Assembly: GCF_002078875.1 (NCBI RefSeq)
Contig: NC_034411.1
Location: forward strand, 7,634,271-7,698,270
Length of the DNA stretch: 64,000 bases
Source of the DNA: Numida meleagris
Lineage: Eukaryota; Chordata; Aves; Galliformes; Numididae
Direction of reading: 5' to 3'
A model generated the notes under the pieces. The model worked only from the letters and a program-made list of their open reading frames with translations. It had not been told where the DNA came from and ran no database searches. The translations under genes were made by a program, and so were the position numbers. Shown in pieces: positions 1 through 14,240 of this stretch; the stretch's first letter is position 1; the number at the start of each line of letters is the position of its first letter.

Positions 1-3000
1 TTAATTTTTGCTTACCTTGTACCTATCTACGGTTACCTGCCATTGTTGCATAGCCTCAGAGTTCTGGGGAGAAAGTATCTGGTGGAAGAGATGTCTTGTG
101 TAGATCTAGCAGGCTTTGCTGCTTGCTGCAGGAGTGATGCTTACTGGTGAGAGGAAGTGGAAAGCTTTGAGGGTATGGGTCATGCAGAAGGGACCTTGCC
201 TATTTCTTGGCAGGAGGCGTCACCGGTGGTTCTTCTGGAGGCTCATCGTCAGGCAAATGCTCCTTTTCATTTTGTCTTGCTGAGGCTTTTGCACTTTTTT
301 ATCAATGTGTTTTCTCCCTCATGCTGGGTTAAATTGCAGCACAGCAATTGATCTGAATTATTTTTGTGATGCACTGTGGCAGAGAGCAGCAGCCGATTGC
401 GAGCAGAGCGTGTTTGCGTGATACCCTCACCACCCTCATCCTGCACGCTGCGTTGTGGCTGTTGGGTTACTTCCAGGGGAAATTCCAGACATCGGCTGTT
501 GTAGGGCACAATGTCACAAACACACTGTCCTCAGTAGTCAGTTCATGTGTGTCCTCCCCAGAAGTGGTGCACGGAGGAGATATTTCTGCTGTGAAACCTC
601 GTTACGCTTGCAAGTGATACAGATGTAGGAGGAGCATTGAACTTGCTGGAGAACAGGGTTAAGATTCAAAACCTCGACAACTTTGAAAAGCCACCTGGGG
701 CAAATAGGAGGCAATTTGGTAAAGGACACGCACAAAGCTGTACCCTTAGTGAGAAGAACAGACAGCCCAGTACTGTGTGGGAGATGGCTCTGCAGAAAGG
801 GGCTGGAGCTAATGGTCACCCCTGGGCTGGCGTGAGTCACTGGGCTTGTACAGCTGTGAAAAAGGCAAGCAGGGATTTATAAGCAAGGAGGGTGCAGAGA
901 TCCTTCCACCCAGCCCAGCATGGTGAGGTATCAGCTGGTGCCTTAAACCAGTTTTTTGCTTGCAGCCTTCGAAAACAGCAAAGCAACTCACACAGGCCAG
1001 GTTTGTTTGTTTAAAAAATAAAAATCTAGAGGGAAATGGCATGAAGGATTTGTTATTTGGCAGACATGACTGTGAGGAGAAAATGAAGGTGCTGAGGTTG
1101 TTTCTTCCCTAAAAGAGAAAACTGAGGAGATGGATGGACATGGTCACACCTGCAAAATGTAGGAAGGAATAAGCTGTTATCTTGTTCCTTGGGGAGGGGA
1201 CTCCACCTATTGCCCATGGGAGCCGAGTGCATGACAGTCCTGATGACAATCTTTCACCAGAAGTCCAAAGGAGTCTCTCTCTTTTTAGCTAATGTATTTG
1301 CTTCTGTGGTTCTGTTCCTTCTTTCTGTTCCATTTTGCAGCAGCCCAGCATGAGAAAGGTGCAGTGCAAAGGGAGCCTGTGCTTCATCCTGCAAGCTGGG
1401 GGAGAGGGCCAGCTGCAGAGCTGACCTGTGCCTTTGGTCAGTGTGTGTAGCAGCAGAGCTTGCCAGGGCTGAAAAGCAGGGGATTAGTATCCAGGTGTGG
1501 CTGCACGAATGCTTGGTCAGAGGTATGTTCTGACAGCAGGTGAGGAAATTTTTGGCTCCTAGTTCAGGGAAGTTTAACAATCAGACTTGGCTTGCACAAG
1601 ACGACCAGTCATTTTTCTCTGGGAGGTGACCAGGGTGAAAGCAAGACTGCTGCTTTCGACTTGCTGCAGGATTTGGTGGCAGGAGCACACAGAAGCTCTC
1701 AGGATATGACGGATGAGACAGATGCATCCTGACAGGCAGCCCTTCAGCACCAGCAGTCAGAAGGTGGTGGCTGTGCTGCTGTAGGGCTTCGACTCCGTGT
1801 TACAGAGAGACTTTGTTGTAGGGACAGGCTTGTTCTCCTCTGTCATGCGGCAACTACTGCAGCAAAGCAATATTAGGAAGTAACATTTTAGCTGTCTTCC
1901 ACGTGATTAGTCCTGCTTGAGGGAGGGGGAAGGGCCTCACATTCTCTATTAATCATTTCTTCTTCTCTCCTCCCATCTGCTAAGTGAGTCTCTTGCTCTT
2001 GCATACACCTCTAGTGTTTGATCACCTTATTTCTATCTTTCTCCCTCCCCCTCCTTGTCGGTTCTTTGTTGAGCCTCTGCCCTATTTGCTCCCAGCTTCT
2101 TGCAGAGATGCTGCCTAATGAATTGATTCATTCTCCTAGCTCCCTTCCTTTTAAAAAAAAAGTGTGGAGGGGAACCCCTTAAGCTGCCCGGTGCCTCATT
2201 CTCTCTCCCTGTTCATTATGCTTTTTCCTAGTGGTCAGCACCTTTAGCCAAAGTTGTGGAGCACATGTGGGCAGTGCCTGTTTCCCTCTCCTCCCTTTCA
2301 TGCCCTCCCCTGAGGCTGCAAGCCTGACTCCTCCTCCACCTCCTTCTCTTCCAGCTGCTTTCACTAGCCTCCTAGCTCTTCTTGGCAATGAGGAGCCCGG
2401 ACATCTGTAGAAGCAGCTGGAAGCAAGATGGAGAGCCAATATCCTGCAGCTCACCAGATTTCTTCAAACTTCAGCTCAGGAACCAGCAGCCTAAGACAGA
2501 GCAATGCTTAATTCAGTGTGTTTTTACGCTGCTTAATTTGCACTGCACACTGTTTGTTTGTTTCTCGCCATTCCCCAAAAATCTATGCCTTCAGTGATGC
2601 ATGCCTTTTCAGAGCTATTGCAAATCATTCTAGAAATCTTGTTGCCAATCAGTAAAAATGAGTGCTCTTACACTATAGTGGAAGAAGGCAAAGTTAAACT
2701 TCGTTTCCATGTGGATCTTCACCATTACCTGCCAGTATCATCGGATGGCTCAAATGGCAGAATCTAATCCCACATTAACTGAGATGGGGCCTCTCACAAA
2801 CAGCCAGCAGTACCACAAACTCCTATTCCTGAGAGAGGAGCAGCAGTGTTTTTGCTCGTTCCCCATCACTTTGCTCCCTGATTCACATCAAAACCTTAAT
2901 GGGAAAACGACTCGGGTGATGTTGTGAAAGGTGATAGTCCTCTTGCCCCGTAAACACTGAGAGCCAGCGTTATGCTGAGCTTGGCAGGGCAGAGCCACTT

Positions 3001-6000
3001 GCAGAAGGGAGCAAAAGAGGTCCAGGATTCCTGCTACTGTTCACGCAGAGGTGGGGAAGCTCACCGGGTGTCAGGAGTTGCAGCATGGCTTTTGGGAAAG
3101 GGCCCCCGAAGGGAAGCTTGTGAGTCATGTTGCTGTGAAAAGCCTCGCAGCATGTTACATGATGCAAGCTACTTGGCAAATGCTGTAATTGTGTCACCGA
3201 AGTGGCTGAGACGCAGCGCCCAGTGAGGAGACTTTGCCTTGTGAGCATGTGAACTCACTGCAGCCCTTGCTGGAGCATGAGGGCAGCCTGGGAATGCCAC
3301 TTACACTGCACGCTGCCACGAGAGCGAGCTGTGTTTGCAGGGGGCTTCTCGTGCTCCGCTTTGGGATTTGGAATTTGCTGGTTGTGTGGCAGAGAGCATG
3401 TAACAAGATAAATAGCTGGGGAGATGCTTTAAAAATATTTTTCAAAGGACTTGGAAGACGAGCGTGATAATTAGGGCAAACGTTTTTACAAAGCCTTTAG
3501 CCCAGCATCCTGTTGTACTGTTGCAACAAACGGCAGTTACGCAGGAAGCAGCTATTGGCTTTTTTAATGTCTCATTCCTTCTGCAGCTAGCGGTAGCTGC
3601 TTGCTTTCAAATGTCATTATTTGCACCCATGGCAGCTGGAGCTGTGAGGTACAACATAACGGAGATGGCTTTAAGAATTAGGGTTCAGGCTTCAGACCAC
3701 CCGCTCTGACAGGACTGAGCAGTGCTGTGCACCTCAGGAGTGGGTAAGTGTATGGGTACACAGCCTGTGTGTGCTGTGCCTGTCAGGTGTTAAAGTCCAA
3801 TGTAAAGCAAATACCATTTGCAAGTAGCCCAGGGATGTCTTTGTGTGTGTGTATGTGTGTGTGTGTGTGTCTGTCTAAACCTTTGCTGTGAAACAGAGCA
3901 CTCATATTTTCCATTCCTAATTCAAGAGCTGGAGGGATCACTAAAGCCAGGTATCAAATTACAAGAGAAAGAGTGAAGACATTTGGTTGCAGCTTCATCT
4001 GCTCACACAGTACACCCATGCAACCGTTTTCATCAGCCTCCAAGCCAACGTTGAAATGATGTAAGGGAAATAGTTCATCTTTTCTCCAAGTCTGTCCTTG
4101 GGAAGCACAGCGTCTGCAAGGAAAGTTCCCACCAATAGAGGTGTGTGAGGGCTGGGAAGAGGAGGAAGGAAAAACACTGTAATGTTCTAAAAAGCATCTC
4201 ATCCATAAAGCAGGAAATCTTGTTCCTACTCATCTGAGCTACTGAAAAAAAAAAAAAAAAAGCAAAGAAGCTTCAACAATAACGAATTTCAAATGAAATC
4301 CTTTCAATGGGTAATATGTGAAGCTTAAAATGAAGATGTGACTCAGCCAGGAATTGTTACTATTACTGGTACTGTTTTAGCTTTCAAAAGGAGTCGACTT
4401 CAGATATTTGGCATGTCCTTGGTTGTGAGAGAAGGCTGATTAGAGGTGGTGGCAGAATATCCTTTATGGAGTGGCAAATTCAAATGGATATTTTCTGCTG
4501 AAATTGGGATTACTCCCTTCTTGAGGTTGGGCAGGAGCTTGAGTGAAACTTTTAATGTGTAAAAGCAGGCCCAAACACTATATCCTAGTTCTGTCTTCTG
4601 TTTTCTTCCTTCTTGTTATTTCCACAGTTTTTCCCCAGACAAAGCCTATTATTCTCTCTGTTTACATGCTTTCATTTTGATTCCTAAACTGGTATATGTA
4701 CTTCTGGCTGCTTGTCCCACATCTGGGATATACATCTGTTTGTCCCACCAGAACACAGATCCTTCGCAAGGTGTTTCATCCTATAGGCTTAAATCACCCC
4801 TCTTCTCCTTTCTAATGTATTCTGTTCATCTTTCCCCTCCTTGCTGTTTTTTCTTCCCCTGGTCTCTAAGAGTTACTTGTTCCCGAGTTGCACTTGTCCA
4901 AATGGAAGATGTGCAACCAGCTCCTTTGCTGCTTCCCACTGTGCCTTCCCTCCCGTAGAGCGGATGGGAAATGCCGTATTTCCCCCTTCCCTCCTCCCGC
5001 CTCCTCCTTCCTCTCCTGCTCCTCTCTTGTACAGTTCTGTGAAAAACACTTGACGAAGAGGACTTTCTCTGATAGAGGAGGAGAGCAAACTCAAGTTATT
5101 TCCCTGTGTGTATGTCCTCCTGCCTTCCTGTTCCTGGAAGCAGGCACTCTGCACTCAGCCTTTGAAGCTGGATATTCTTGGGAGTCAGCAGAGAGACTCA
5201 TTTTGGAAAGGGTAGCAGTGGACTGACATTTGATTTCCTTATTTGAGTGTGACTGTTCTCCATCTGCTGGATACCACATGTGACTTACAACTCCATCTCT
5301 CTGCGCTTCCTCAGTTTTTCTGCCCAGCCTTTAGTTCTTGTTTTGGTGGCTATCTTCACCATGAAAAAGAGGCAGAAATTGTTCTTTCACATTCACTCAC
5401 ATTAGAAGCTTAGGTTAAAAGGAAAATGCTAAGAGCTGCAGAAGCTCTGGGGCTGGTCTCCTACAGCCCCTAAAGGCCTCCTTCCAGCCAACTCGGGGCT
5501 TTTCAGAGAGCCAAAAAGGGAAATTTTGCTGTACACAACCTTCCTGCTTTCTGCTGCTTATGTGGCTGCCGTGAAGGTGTTCCCAAACCATAATAGTTAT
5601 CAGTGCATGATTGCTGTACTGGGATACTCTCTGAACTACTTGAACTCTAAATGTGATCCAAATATATTAAAGCATACTGGAAGGAGCAAGGGAGACACAA
5701 ATGAATCTGCGTATTTTGGGTGTATCTGTTTTTGCTTGTCCTAGTGTAGCAGACACTGATTTGTTCTGTGTGCCACTTGCGTGCTACGAAACATGAACAG
5801 AGAGGACCCATGCAATATTAAAGACACAAACTAAATTAAAACTGTTGAGCTCTTCCCCTCCTCCTGCCACTTTCAGGACAGTTTGTTTTCCTGTGTGGGC
5901 TGTGTTGCTTGCGTGCTTCCAGGGCTCAGTGAAACACGCAGCACTTCTGGATAACAGACAAAACAGCTAGGTGCTTTGTTGTTACCCATATGCCCAAGAC

Positions 6001-8259
6001 TAAGGATAAGAAGACTTATTTCTTCCCTCGATCCTTGCCACGGACCTTCAGCACAAGGGGTCAAAGTTTGGAGAAGCTGAGTAAAATCCTCAAAGGGATC
6101 CCAAGTTTTCCTATATCTGCGTAATTCTAGGTGTGATATGATGTAACACTGAGCAGAGGGACTGAACTTGTGTAACTTTGAAGCTGGGCAAAAAGAAGAA
6201 ATGCCATGAGACGGCCTCTTGTTGGGAGCTTTTCTCTGCAGTCCTACAGACAGACTGGCTGTATTCCTGAAAGACAGGTCATATCCTGCCAGACATGAGA
6301 GACACCGAGTGAGGCTGTGCAGCCAGAGCTCTGCAGGACCGCAGACTAGATAGGTCCTTTGAGCCTTTGCCCATGAATACAGGAAGGACAAGCTATGAAA
6401 GGTCCTTTATGCAGGTGCCTATGTATAGGTGAGGAAAAGGCAAGCCTGAGTATCCTGCCTCTTCTTCCATCTTGTCTTACAACTGTCTCCCACAGTTGTT
6501 AGTCCTTTGCTCAGACGCATAAGACCATCCACTCCAAGGGGCCGTGGATCAGAGATGGTGAGAGCGTGTGCCACAGTAGCCTGTGAAGAACCAGGTCAAC
6601 TCTGAGAACAAGAGGAGGGTATGTGAGTGGTAGCGGTGTGCCCTGCCATGCATCCTGGTGCTTATGGGAGGATGTTACTGGACAGCTTTGACAGACAGAG
6701 TTCAGATGGGCAAATACAGACGTCAAACATTGTCCAGCTAATGAAGCCACCGGTTAGCGTAATGTAGGCATCAGACAGTAATGTGCATGTTCACCTTCTG
6801 CAACTGAAAATGTAGCCCCAAACTTTAAACTCCTGGTTCAGCTGCTGTGGCAGATGGGTAGTGTGAGATGCAAGTACTCATCTTCTGTCAGTGTGAAAGG
6901 TTCCTGTTGCAAGATAGAAAGGACATTTGGGTTGACACACCCTAAAAAGCCTCAGCAGAGCTCATCTACCTATGCTGTTAGTCACTGCCTGCCCTTTGCT
7001 GCATTGAGAGCAGCAAAGCTGTGCATAAACTGCAGGCTGGCTGCTATTGCTTGCGTTAACCCTGTAGGTGCCTGAGGTTTGCCTCCTAACAGCCAAAAGG
7101 AAAGAGCACCATTGGATTTCCTCTGTACAGTCTCTTGATTTCTGCATCAGCAGTGCATGGCTTACAACCTAAAAGCCTGATCCTAGCTACTTAGCAAATG
7201 TCAGCTGCCCTGCACACCTGTCAGCTGCCAAAGAATAGCTGCATCTTTCCCTAACCGAGAGCCTGGCTCCCGGCCTTTGGCAGCCCCAGTGGGGCAGGCT
7301 CTGCAGTCCAGCTTTTGCTCCCTTTGGTCCAGGCATATCAGGTGGCGTGAAGGCAAAATACGGAGCTCAGGAGATGGATCAGCAGTGCTCAAGATGGTGT
7401 GAGGGCAGGTAGGGCATGCCTCTGGGAGGCCGTGCAAAGATCCCTGGTGGTGTTGCAACCATCTGTTGGGACACAAGAAACAGCCACTTCGTACTTTAAA
7501 CACGAGGGAGGGAGGGATGGATGGGAGCTGTCAAGAGCAGAATTTAAGCCTCACAAACATAATGTGCGTTGTTCCGATGCTGGCAGAGTGGTTTTTACTT
7601 CCAGACCTTTACAGAGCTGCTGCGTTGGGGTCCTTATCATTTATTTTCCCACACATATTGACAGATGGTCAGAAGAGCCTACCGAGCACAGTAACTGCTT
7701 GAGGGCAGCAATTCTGAGGCAAGTTGTTGATTAGCTGATGTTTCACGTTTTCTGTAATTTAGCGTGTGTGTGCGTGTCAAGTATTTAAAACTTCTAGACA
7801 ATAGTTCCCTTGGTTGCGGGGAATGAAGCCCCTAATGGACAGTCCTTTGTTTACATCCATTTGAATCTGTTTCTTGGCTAACTTAGAGTCATGAAACATA
7901 GCTTGCAACTCTTGGTTTAACTCCTCTCTCCTTACTCATCTCTCTTCCCGTTCCTTATGGTTGCTAAATCCTGCCATTATCTTCTCTACGCAAGTTTCCA
8001 CACTTCCTTCTGTCCTCTTGTTTTCCCTCTGTTTAAACCTCTTGTTCAAAGTGGATCATCTTTTGCTTCTGGTTTAGCAAACATCCCCATCCTTGACTTG
8101 CTGGACTCAAACCTCAGTCCTAATTATTTTTATTCAGATGAATGAGGAGGTGGACAGTCCAAAACTAGTTTCCTGTTTCCACATTCAGGTCTAGATCCCC
8201 CTCTTCACTTTACCTTTCCATCCCTACCTCCTTGCTTTGGAGCTTTTCTTGCACCAGTT
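1..8259. other. Intergenic DNA upstream of SERTAD2, no gene seen
   Basis: No open frame here exceeds about 170 codons, and none reads like a known protein or has a convincing pair of splice sites around it. The longest (5,873-6,391, minus, 172 codons) has ordinary composition and no recognisable domain. The stretch holds a TG microsatellite at about 3,841 and short A runs (for example near 4,244). In other vertebrates the gene on this side of SERTAD2 is SLC1A4, but no SLC1A4 exon is visible. An unannotated non-coding RNA cannot be excluded by eye. Confidence 0.6.
3841..3876. repeat. (TG)n microsatellite
   Basis: An almost pure TG dinucleotide run with one TA interruption and a degenerate CTGTCT end. 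It is a simple repeat in intergenic DNA and probably length-polymorphic. Confidence 0.9.
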
Positions 8260-8545
8260 TGCACAGTGTGCCAGTCCTCTGCCCTTCTGGGCCGTGAGCA
8301 CACACCGCTGCCTCATGTCCAGCTTTCTTGTTCAGCAGAACCCCCAAGTCCTTCTTGGCCAGGCTGCTCTCAGTGAGTTTTCTCGACCTGTACGCATATC
8401 TGGGATTGCCTCGATCCAGGTGCAACACTTTGCACTTGACCTTGCTGAACCTCATTAGGCTCATTAGTGAACTTCATTAGGTTCATGTGGGCCCGCTTCT
8501 CAAGTCTGTCCAGGTCTCTTTGGATGGCACCCTGTGTAGGTACAT
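8260..8545 (-). mobile_element. CR1-type LINE fragment (reverse transcriptase C-terminal part), decayed
   Basis: Read on the minus strand, this encodes the familiar stretch from the C-terminal part of avian CR1 reverse transcriptase. It starts with a form of AIQRDLDRLEK near 8,530, then AHMNLMKF, then KCKVLHLDRGNPRYAYR, and a form of EKDLGVLVDEK near 8,330. The frame is broken: a one-base insertion after the DLGVL segment moves the rest (a form of KLDMSQQCALAAQK) into another frame. A roughly 23-bp imperfect duplication near 8,450-8,490 doubles the AHMNLMKF region. Both ends of the element are missing. It is an old, immobile copy. The family call rests on remembered CR1 protein motifs; the exact subfamily cannot be given. 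Confidence 0.85.
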
Positions 8546-11419
8546 GCCATATAGCATAAACCAGCTGCAGCTCTATAGGGGTTTTGTGTGTAGACTGACA
8601 GAACAGCGTGTCTTCAGGGATCTGCAGAGATGTCCCTACAGCTGAGGAGACTGATAGGGTGGGAGTGATGGAAGACTCTTTAGAGTCTCTTTAGACTTCA
8701 AGAAAGTACATGCAGATCAGCTGAGAGTCTCCTTTAATTAAAGGAGTGCTATGCCTTGTGCAAAGCAGTAGCTTCCGATTTCCTTTTCTGCACAATCTGT
8801 GGAATCCTTCTGGATTTTGACTGGAGGGCAATGGAGTAAATTTGAGATATTGTTTGTATGTGTAGGACAGTGCTGGCCTCCTTTAGGGATGAAGGAGTTA
8901 CTCTAAAATATGGCAAAATCTTCAAGTGACAAGAAAACCAAGGATGTGTCAGCCCATGCCAAAGAAAATCCTACAAGAGGGAGAGTCAGCTGGGAAAATT
9001 TACCCTGTTGCTACGGAGCTCATTTTGTTGCGTATATCGTATGAAAGAGGAATAATTAAAGAAATACTCAACCTGCTGAATGAACAGATGATACATTTGC
9101 CCTCGTTACAGGGCAGTTACACACATGTAAAACCTGAGACACTTGGCAGAAGTGCTTCTTAGCAGGTACTGACTATTAAGGGTCAGGTGGGGAAGCAGGT
9201 TTTTTGTCATAGGGCTGAATGGGTCTGTTGGAAGGCAACAGGGATGAGGAAATTCCTATTTTTGTCCTGTCCTGTTAAGAAAACCAGATTTGGGGAGCAT
9301 TAGAAGTAGCAAAGGTTTCCATTTCCCACTGTGGGGATACTTTCTCTTTTCTTCCACTGCAGGCTGATGGGTGAGGTTCCAAGGCTGTACCAGGAGCCTG
9401 GCCAAACTCACACCTCTATTTTCCTGAGTGCAGAGGTGATGAACTATGGATTGCAGCGGAACATCACTGTCCAAAGCTAGTTTCCAGTTTGATTTGAGGG
9501 TGGCTCTGTACCCTGCTGTAGTGGATTTTCACACAAGCATTTCTGAGTGGAGAGGATCTTTCTTTTATTTGGCTTTGTTGTATTTAATCGCATGATGAGG
9601 TTGTGCATCTTGAATTTATGCTCCTCCTTTCTTTGTGGCTTACGCAGCTGATCTTTGGCCCTCTCTTGCAATTGGGTTTCCTTTTGCCTCATCCAGGCTT
9701 CTCGATTCCTAACTTGCAGGCTTTTCCCCTGTGACCTCTTCACCCTAAGACCTGGAAGCAGAGATACCGCGTTGTCATTTTGGCCTCTTACTTCCTTTTG
9801 AAAACACGGAGCCAACAAATAGGATTCTCTCCTGAGTCTGGTAACGATTCGCTTCTCTTCCTTCTATCACTAGATTGCACATTCCTCACAACCCCAAGTG
9901 AAGTAGCCCAGAAGTAGGTCACACACCACCACCTGCACCCATTCTCTGGACAACAAGGCAGCACTTGTGTCATCTGTCAGCGTGACATCCAGCAATGCGA
10001 GCGCTCGGTTAGCGGAACCGGAATGTTCCGCTTGCCCCTCGTGATACCTGCCATATGGGCATTGGGAGAGGATGGGGGAGAACTCTGGTAATAAAGACAA
10101 AAGGGGGAGGAAAAAATAAAATAAAAGGTATAAGCTAACTCCATCAGCACACGGGTTTTCTGCTGGTTGGTTTGGGTGATTTATAATGATGTGCGGAGCC
10201 GTGTCACCTTTATGCTGACTCGTTCCAGTGCTGCCCAGAGGTCAGCCCGCTGGCCTGTAAAAAATGAGTTGTTGATCTCTGGTTGCTTTTGCTCGTGGCT
10301 GTACTAGCAGGGCTGCTCTGCTCACTGTCAGGCCATTTGCGGAGCTCACCCGGGGCTGAAGGGGCCCACCTGGGATGTTCACTCAGCCTCTCGGCACCGG
10401 TTATTTCATTTTAGAGATCCTCGTAACGTGACCCTACGCAAGGCATAAACAAATGTATTTCACTTAATAGGTAGAAGAGCAGCAACGCCAGCAGCCAGAC
10501 TTGTAGCCTTTGCTCAACGTGATTTCTCATCTGCATGGTTGCTTTGGGAAGCTTGTGGGAAAGAAGCACGCTTTCAGATTTCTAAAATGAGGTTAGCGAG
10601 GAGCATGGCGAAGCAGGGCTGGCTGCTGAAACAGATGCACTGCAGAGGAGATGGGCGCATGGGATTTAACAGCTGAGACAGGTATCTGAGCATATGAATG
10701 TTTTCTTAGGACGCATACATCGTGTTTCTCCTTCCTGAGAAGCGCTGAGAACAAATTGCCATGGAAATGTGAAATACATTCGATTTCTTTTGGGCTGAGT
10801 CAAGAAATGAGGGCCCTGTAGCCTAGAGAGACACGTATGAGTTCTGCGTGGGGAAAATGCACTCTAATTAGACTGGTTGACAGATCCTGTTTCTCTTGCT
10901 CCTTCTGTAGTTTGCAGCATTCAAGGTACGTCTAGGAAACGCCTCCTGCGCTCACCCTGCAGTGCCCTTACATTCAGCCTGGCACACTCGCCTGTAGCCC
11001 CGTGTGCCATATGTGAATGGATGGTTCTGAGCCCGTGCCCTGCTCACGCCGGCTTTGTTAGTGCCCTCTGTGAGAGCCCGTGTCCCTCCTGGCCAGCGTG
11101 GGTGCTGGGTCCCCTCCTCCTGTTTGGCAAAGCTTGCAGTGTTGCTGTTTTGAGCAGCGCTTCTCTGAAAGCTGCTAAATAGACACATTAAGCTCTATTT
11201 TGACAATACACCCTTTTCTTGAGAGAAATGAGAAGTTTCAATTTCAGTCAGTAGCCCGTTTTTTCACTAACCTGTTTTAGTCAGCAAGTCCTGGCTTTAC
11301 CATGCCGCTCACTCCGGCAGCCTCTCATGAGCCTAATGAGAGACAGTGGAGCAAAGCCCCTCTGCTGACAGCACAAAGGGAGAAGAGGCAGTTCTACCCC
11401 AAACGGGAGAGGAGACGCG

Positions 11420-12320
11420 GTCAAATGAACACTCCAGTAAATGTCAAATATTTAAAATTTACAGGGCACTTTAAGCTCTGAGTAAGGTGCGAGGGGGAGG
11501 AAGGGGGGGGAAGGGGATGGAGTGAAATTAATAAACCTTTTACAACTTTTGACTTAATCTTTTCTTCGGTATTCATATAACTCAGTTATCTGCGAGTTAA
11601 TAGCAGTATTTTTGATACCTCTCCAGAGCCAACGCACTGCAGACCTTCAGCCCTGTTGGGTATTTGTGCTACAGCATATTTAACAGCCATGACAACAATT
11701 CAACAATTGTATAGCAGCCTCCCCTCCCTGTCTGAGTGTTGCAGGCACCAGAGTGTCTCCATTGGAAAACCCCTAAACACACAGTTTCAGCCAAAACTGG
11801 TTTAATGATAGTCTACTGTGAGCTTGACAGGCTTTTATAAAAAAAGAAAAAAAAAAAGTGCCTTTTTTTCCCCTCTCCCCTCCCCCCCAATTTTTTCTTA
11901 ACTTATTTGCTCCTTTTGAAAAAGCTGCCACTGTAAAATACAAGGCAAATTAAAAAAAATAAATTGCTTTAAATTGCTTAACAGGCTTGATGAGACAAAG
12001 ACTGGTGTGTTGGAGTGGCTGCAGGGAGCTCTGCGGCTGCTTTTGTATGATTTCAGAGGTGAATTTAGATGGCTGGAAGATAGATGGGTGCCAGATGCAG
12101 TTTGACACAGATTCCGGCAGCTGCTCCCGCGCGAGGTTTCATTAGCGGTGAGTTAGCCAGCAGCAGAGCTCCGGCGAGGCCCCGAACGCCGAAACGCCAG
12201 CAAGAGCAGTGAAACAATGCAATATTCGCTAAGTGATTTTAATCTGGGAGATTAAATGACACCCAGTCGGCTTCCCGACTTAAAAAGCCAACGTGGTATA
12301 AAGCTGTTAATGGCACTCGC
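11420..12320. promoter_or_regulatory. Candidate conserved non-coding element (enhancer-like), tentative
   Basis: This AT-rich patch differs in texture from its surroundings. It has blocks such as AAATATTTAAAATTTA, several ATTAAT/TTAAT homeodomain-like cores, short poly-T/poly-A tracts, and a second block near 12,215-12,300 with a TAATC-rich segment. Such composition is typical of deeply conserved vertebrate developmental enhancers. No alignment was possible, so this is inference from composition only. Confidence 0.25.
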
Positions 12321-14079
12321 TCTATCCGGGCCCTGGTCACATACATTTATACTGCGTGTGCTTCCCCCTCCCCACGCCCCCCAAGCCTAAAATGGGAAGG
12401 GAAGGGTAGGTTTTGTGTTGCAGTCATGTTTTTCCATCGTAGTTGTATAATGTGTTTTTAACTGCGACAGGAAATATTGCCCTCGCTTGGACAAATGCTT
12501 ACATTGGATTGAAGCGCTCGCACGCTCCTGCTATGCACAGGCATAACTGAGAGATTTAGGGCCATGGTCCCTAAAGCAAATGACTTCCTTTTCAGTAGAA
12601 GGGCTTGCCCCAAAATCAGAAAGTCATCGGTATGTACTGACTTGAGGAATTTGGTTTGATTTTTAAATAAATCAACATACGAGGGTGGATAACTCAATAG
12701 AAATGGTGGTGGAGCTGCTCTTCTCCAGGCAGCTGGAGACTTACGTGGGGTGAGGAAGAGAAAATAGTACCAAACTGATTTCCAGCGTGAGCCAGGCTGA
12801 CTGTGGTTAAAGGATCTTTGGGGGCCTAATGGGCTGCCTGTAGGGGTCCTGGCTGTGGCAGGTCTGGCGTTACATACAAAACCAGCCTTGGGTGTTTCTG
12901 ATTGCTCTAACCAGTGTACTCCTGACCAGAGAAGGCCTTCTCTCTGTTAACTAGGAGAAAGTACATAAAGGAACAAGCAAACCAAAAAAATCTCCTCTTT
13001 CCTCCCATCCATGTCACCTAAACATTGCCGTTCCATATTTAACTGCTGGTGTCAAACTGCTGCAATCGCTTTGAGTTGTTTCCAGTCCTCAAGTAAGCAG
13101 ACAAAACAGCTTTTTTTCCAATTAATATGCAAGCTGAATGCAGACAGGTTGCCTTTCAGTCTCAACCACAGTTTGTTTGTGAATGTAACAATTCTGTGTC
13201 TAGATGCCTTCAGTAAGCGCCCCATGCGTGGCTTCAATTAAGCTTTCTATATTGAGAAAGTATGCCTTAATTTAGCAGGTTAAAGATATCTCTGTTACAT
13301 CAGTTTGTTCACAGTGTGTTGTGACCTAATCAACTAGAGATGCGAGCCATTTCACGAGGAGTAATTACTCAACAACAAAAAAATGTCTCTTTCCTAATAG
13401 CTGGGAGTGAGTTGGCTAATTGGAATCCATTTTGGTAGTGGCAGGTCAGCAATCAGGAGGTGACTTTCTGGCTTGCTTCTAGGTGGGAGGGAGAAGCTGG
13501 CAGGAGCTGAAACGCAGAGCCATGGCTTTCTGGGGCCGCTGCAAGAGCACTGCTGCTGCTCGGGAGCTTGGCGGTGACCCGTGCGTGCCCCAGTGATGCT
13601 GCGACACGGTTTGGCCAAACCCCATTCCTGGATGCTTTTGGGGGAAGGAATTTGCGAGTGGGTTGGAAATGCCAGACCTGCTCTCGAGCATTGTGAAATA
13701 GCTCTGTTTTTTTTGTTGTTACTGGAGGCGGGGGGTTTCAGTGATGACTTTATCATGTGACGGGTCTTCTGCATTGCCTGGTGAGGCCATGGTGAGGAGA
13801 TGGTGTGAAGTTTAGAGATGCTGCTTATTATGTCTCTTCTAGGAATAGCTTATGACAGTGATGGAACAGTTTTTGCTTTCAGCGCTCCATCGCTTAGGAG
13901 CTTGGACTACTAATCCTGCTACAGAGGTGCCACGCTGAGGCAGCTTTTAGAAGACCCCACTGGTTGCTGCCTTGTTTTTCTACTTTCCCAGCAGTTGTAT
14001 AATTTGAGGTGCGCTCTGATTTTATTCCTCCCTGCCCGCCCCGCTTCGGCTTCAAATTTTGCTGGGAGGGAGGTGGGGA

Positions 14080-14240
14080 AGAAAATCCTCATGAATTAAC
14101 ATTATTTCCCTGGTGGGCTTTGCTGCCATTTTATCTAATTACGCCTGCTGTTTTCCAGATCACATTGTAAGCATTTGCATGAAGGGGCTTTCACTTACCT
14201 CCTCAAGTAAATTAAATAACAGCCCTTAGGCCGGGCTGAC
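14080..14240. promoter_or_regulatory. Candidate conserved non-coding element, tentative
   Basis: A compact segment with several homeodomain-type cores (GAATTAAC, CTAATTACG, AAATTAAAT) and an octamer-like ATTTGCAT near 14,174, in otherwise GC-richer DNA. The clustering of POU- and homeobox-type sites suggests an enhancer upstream of SERTAD2. The target and activity are unknown. Confidence 0.25.

Noticed and set aside
5873..6391. 172-codon minus-strand frame
   Set aside because: No recognisable domain, no CpG-island promoter nearby and no exon-like boundaries; length is compatible with chance in 26 kb of intergenic DNA.
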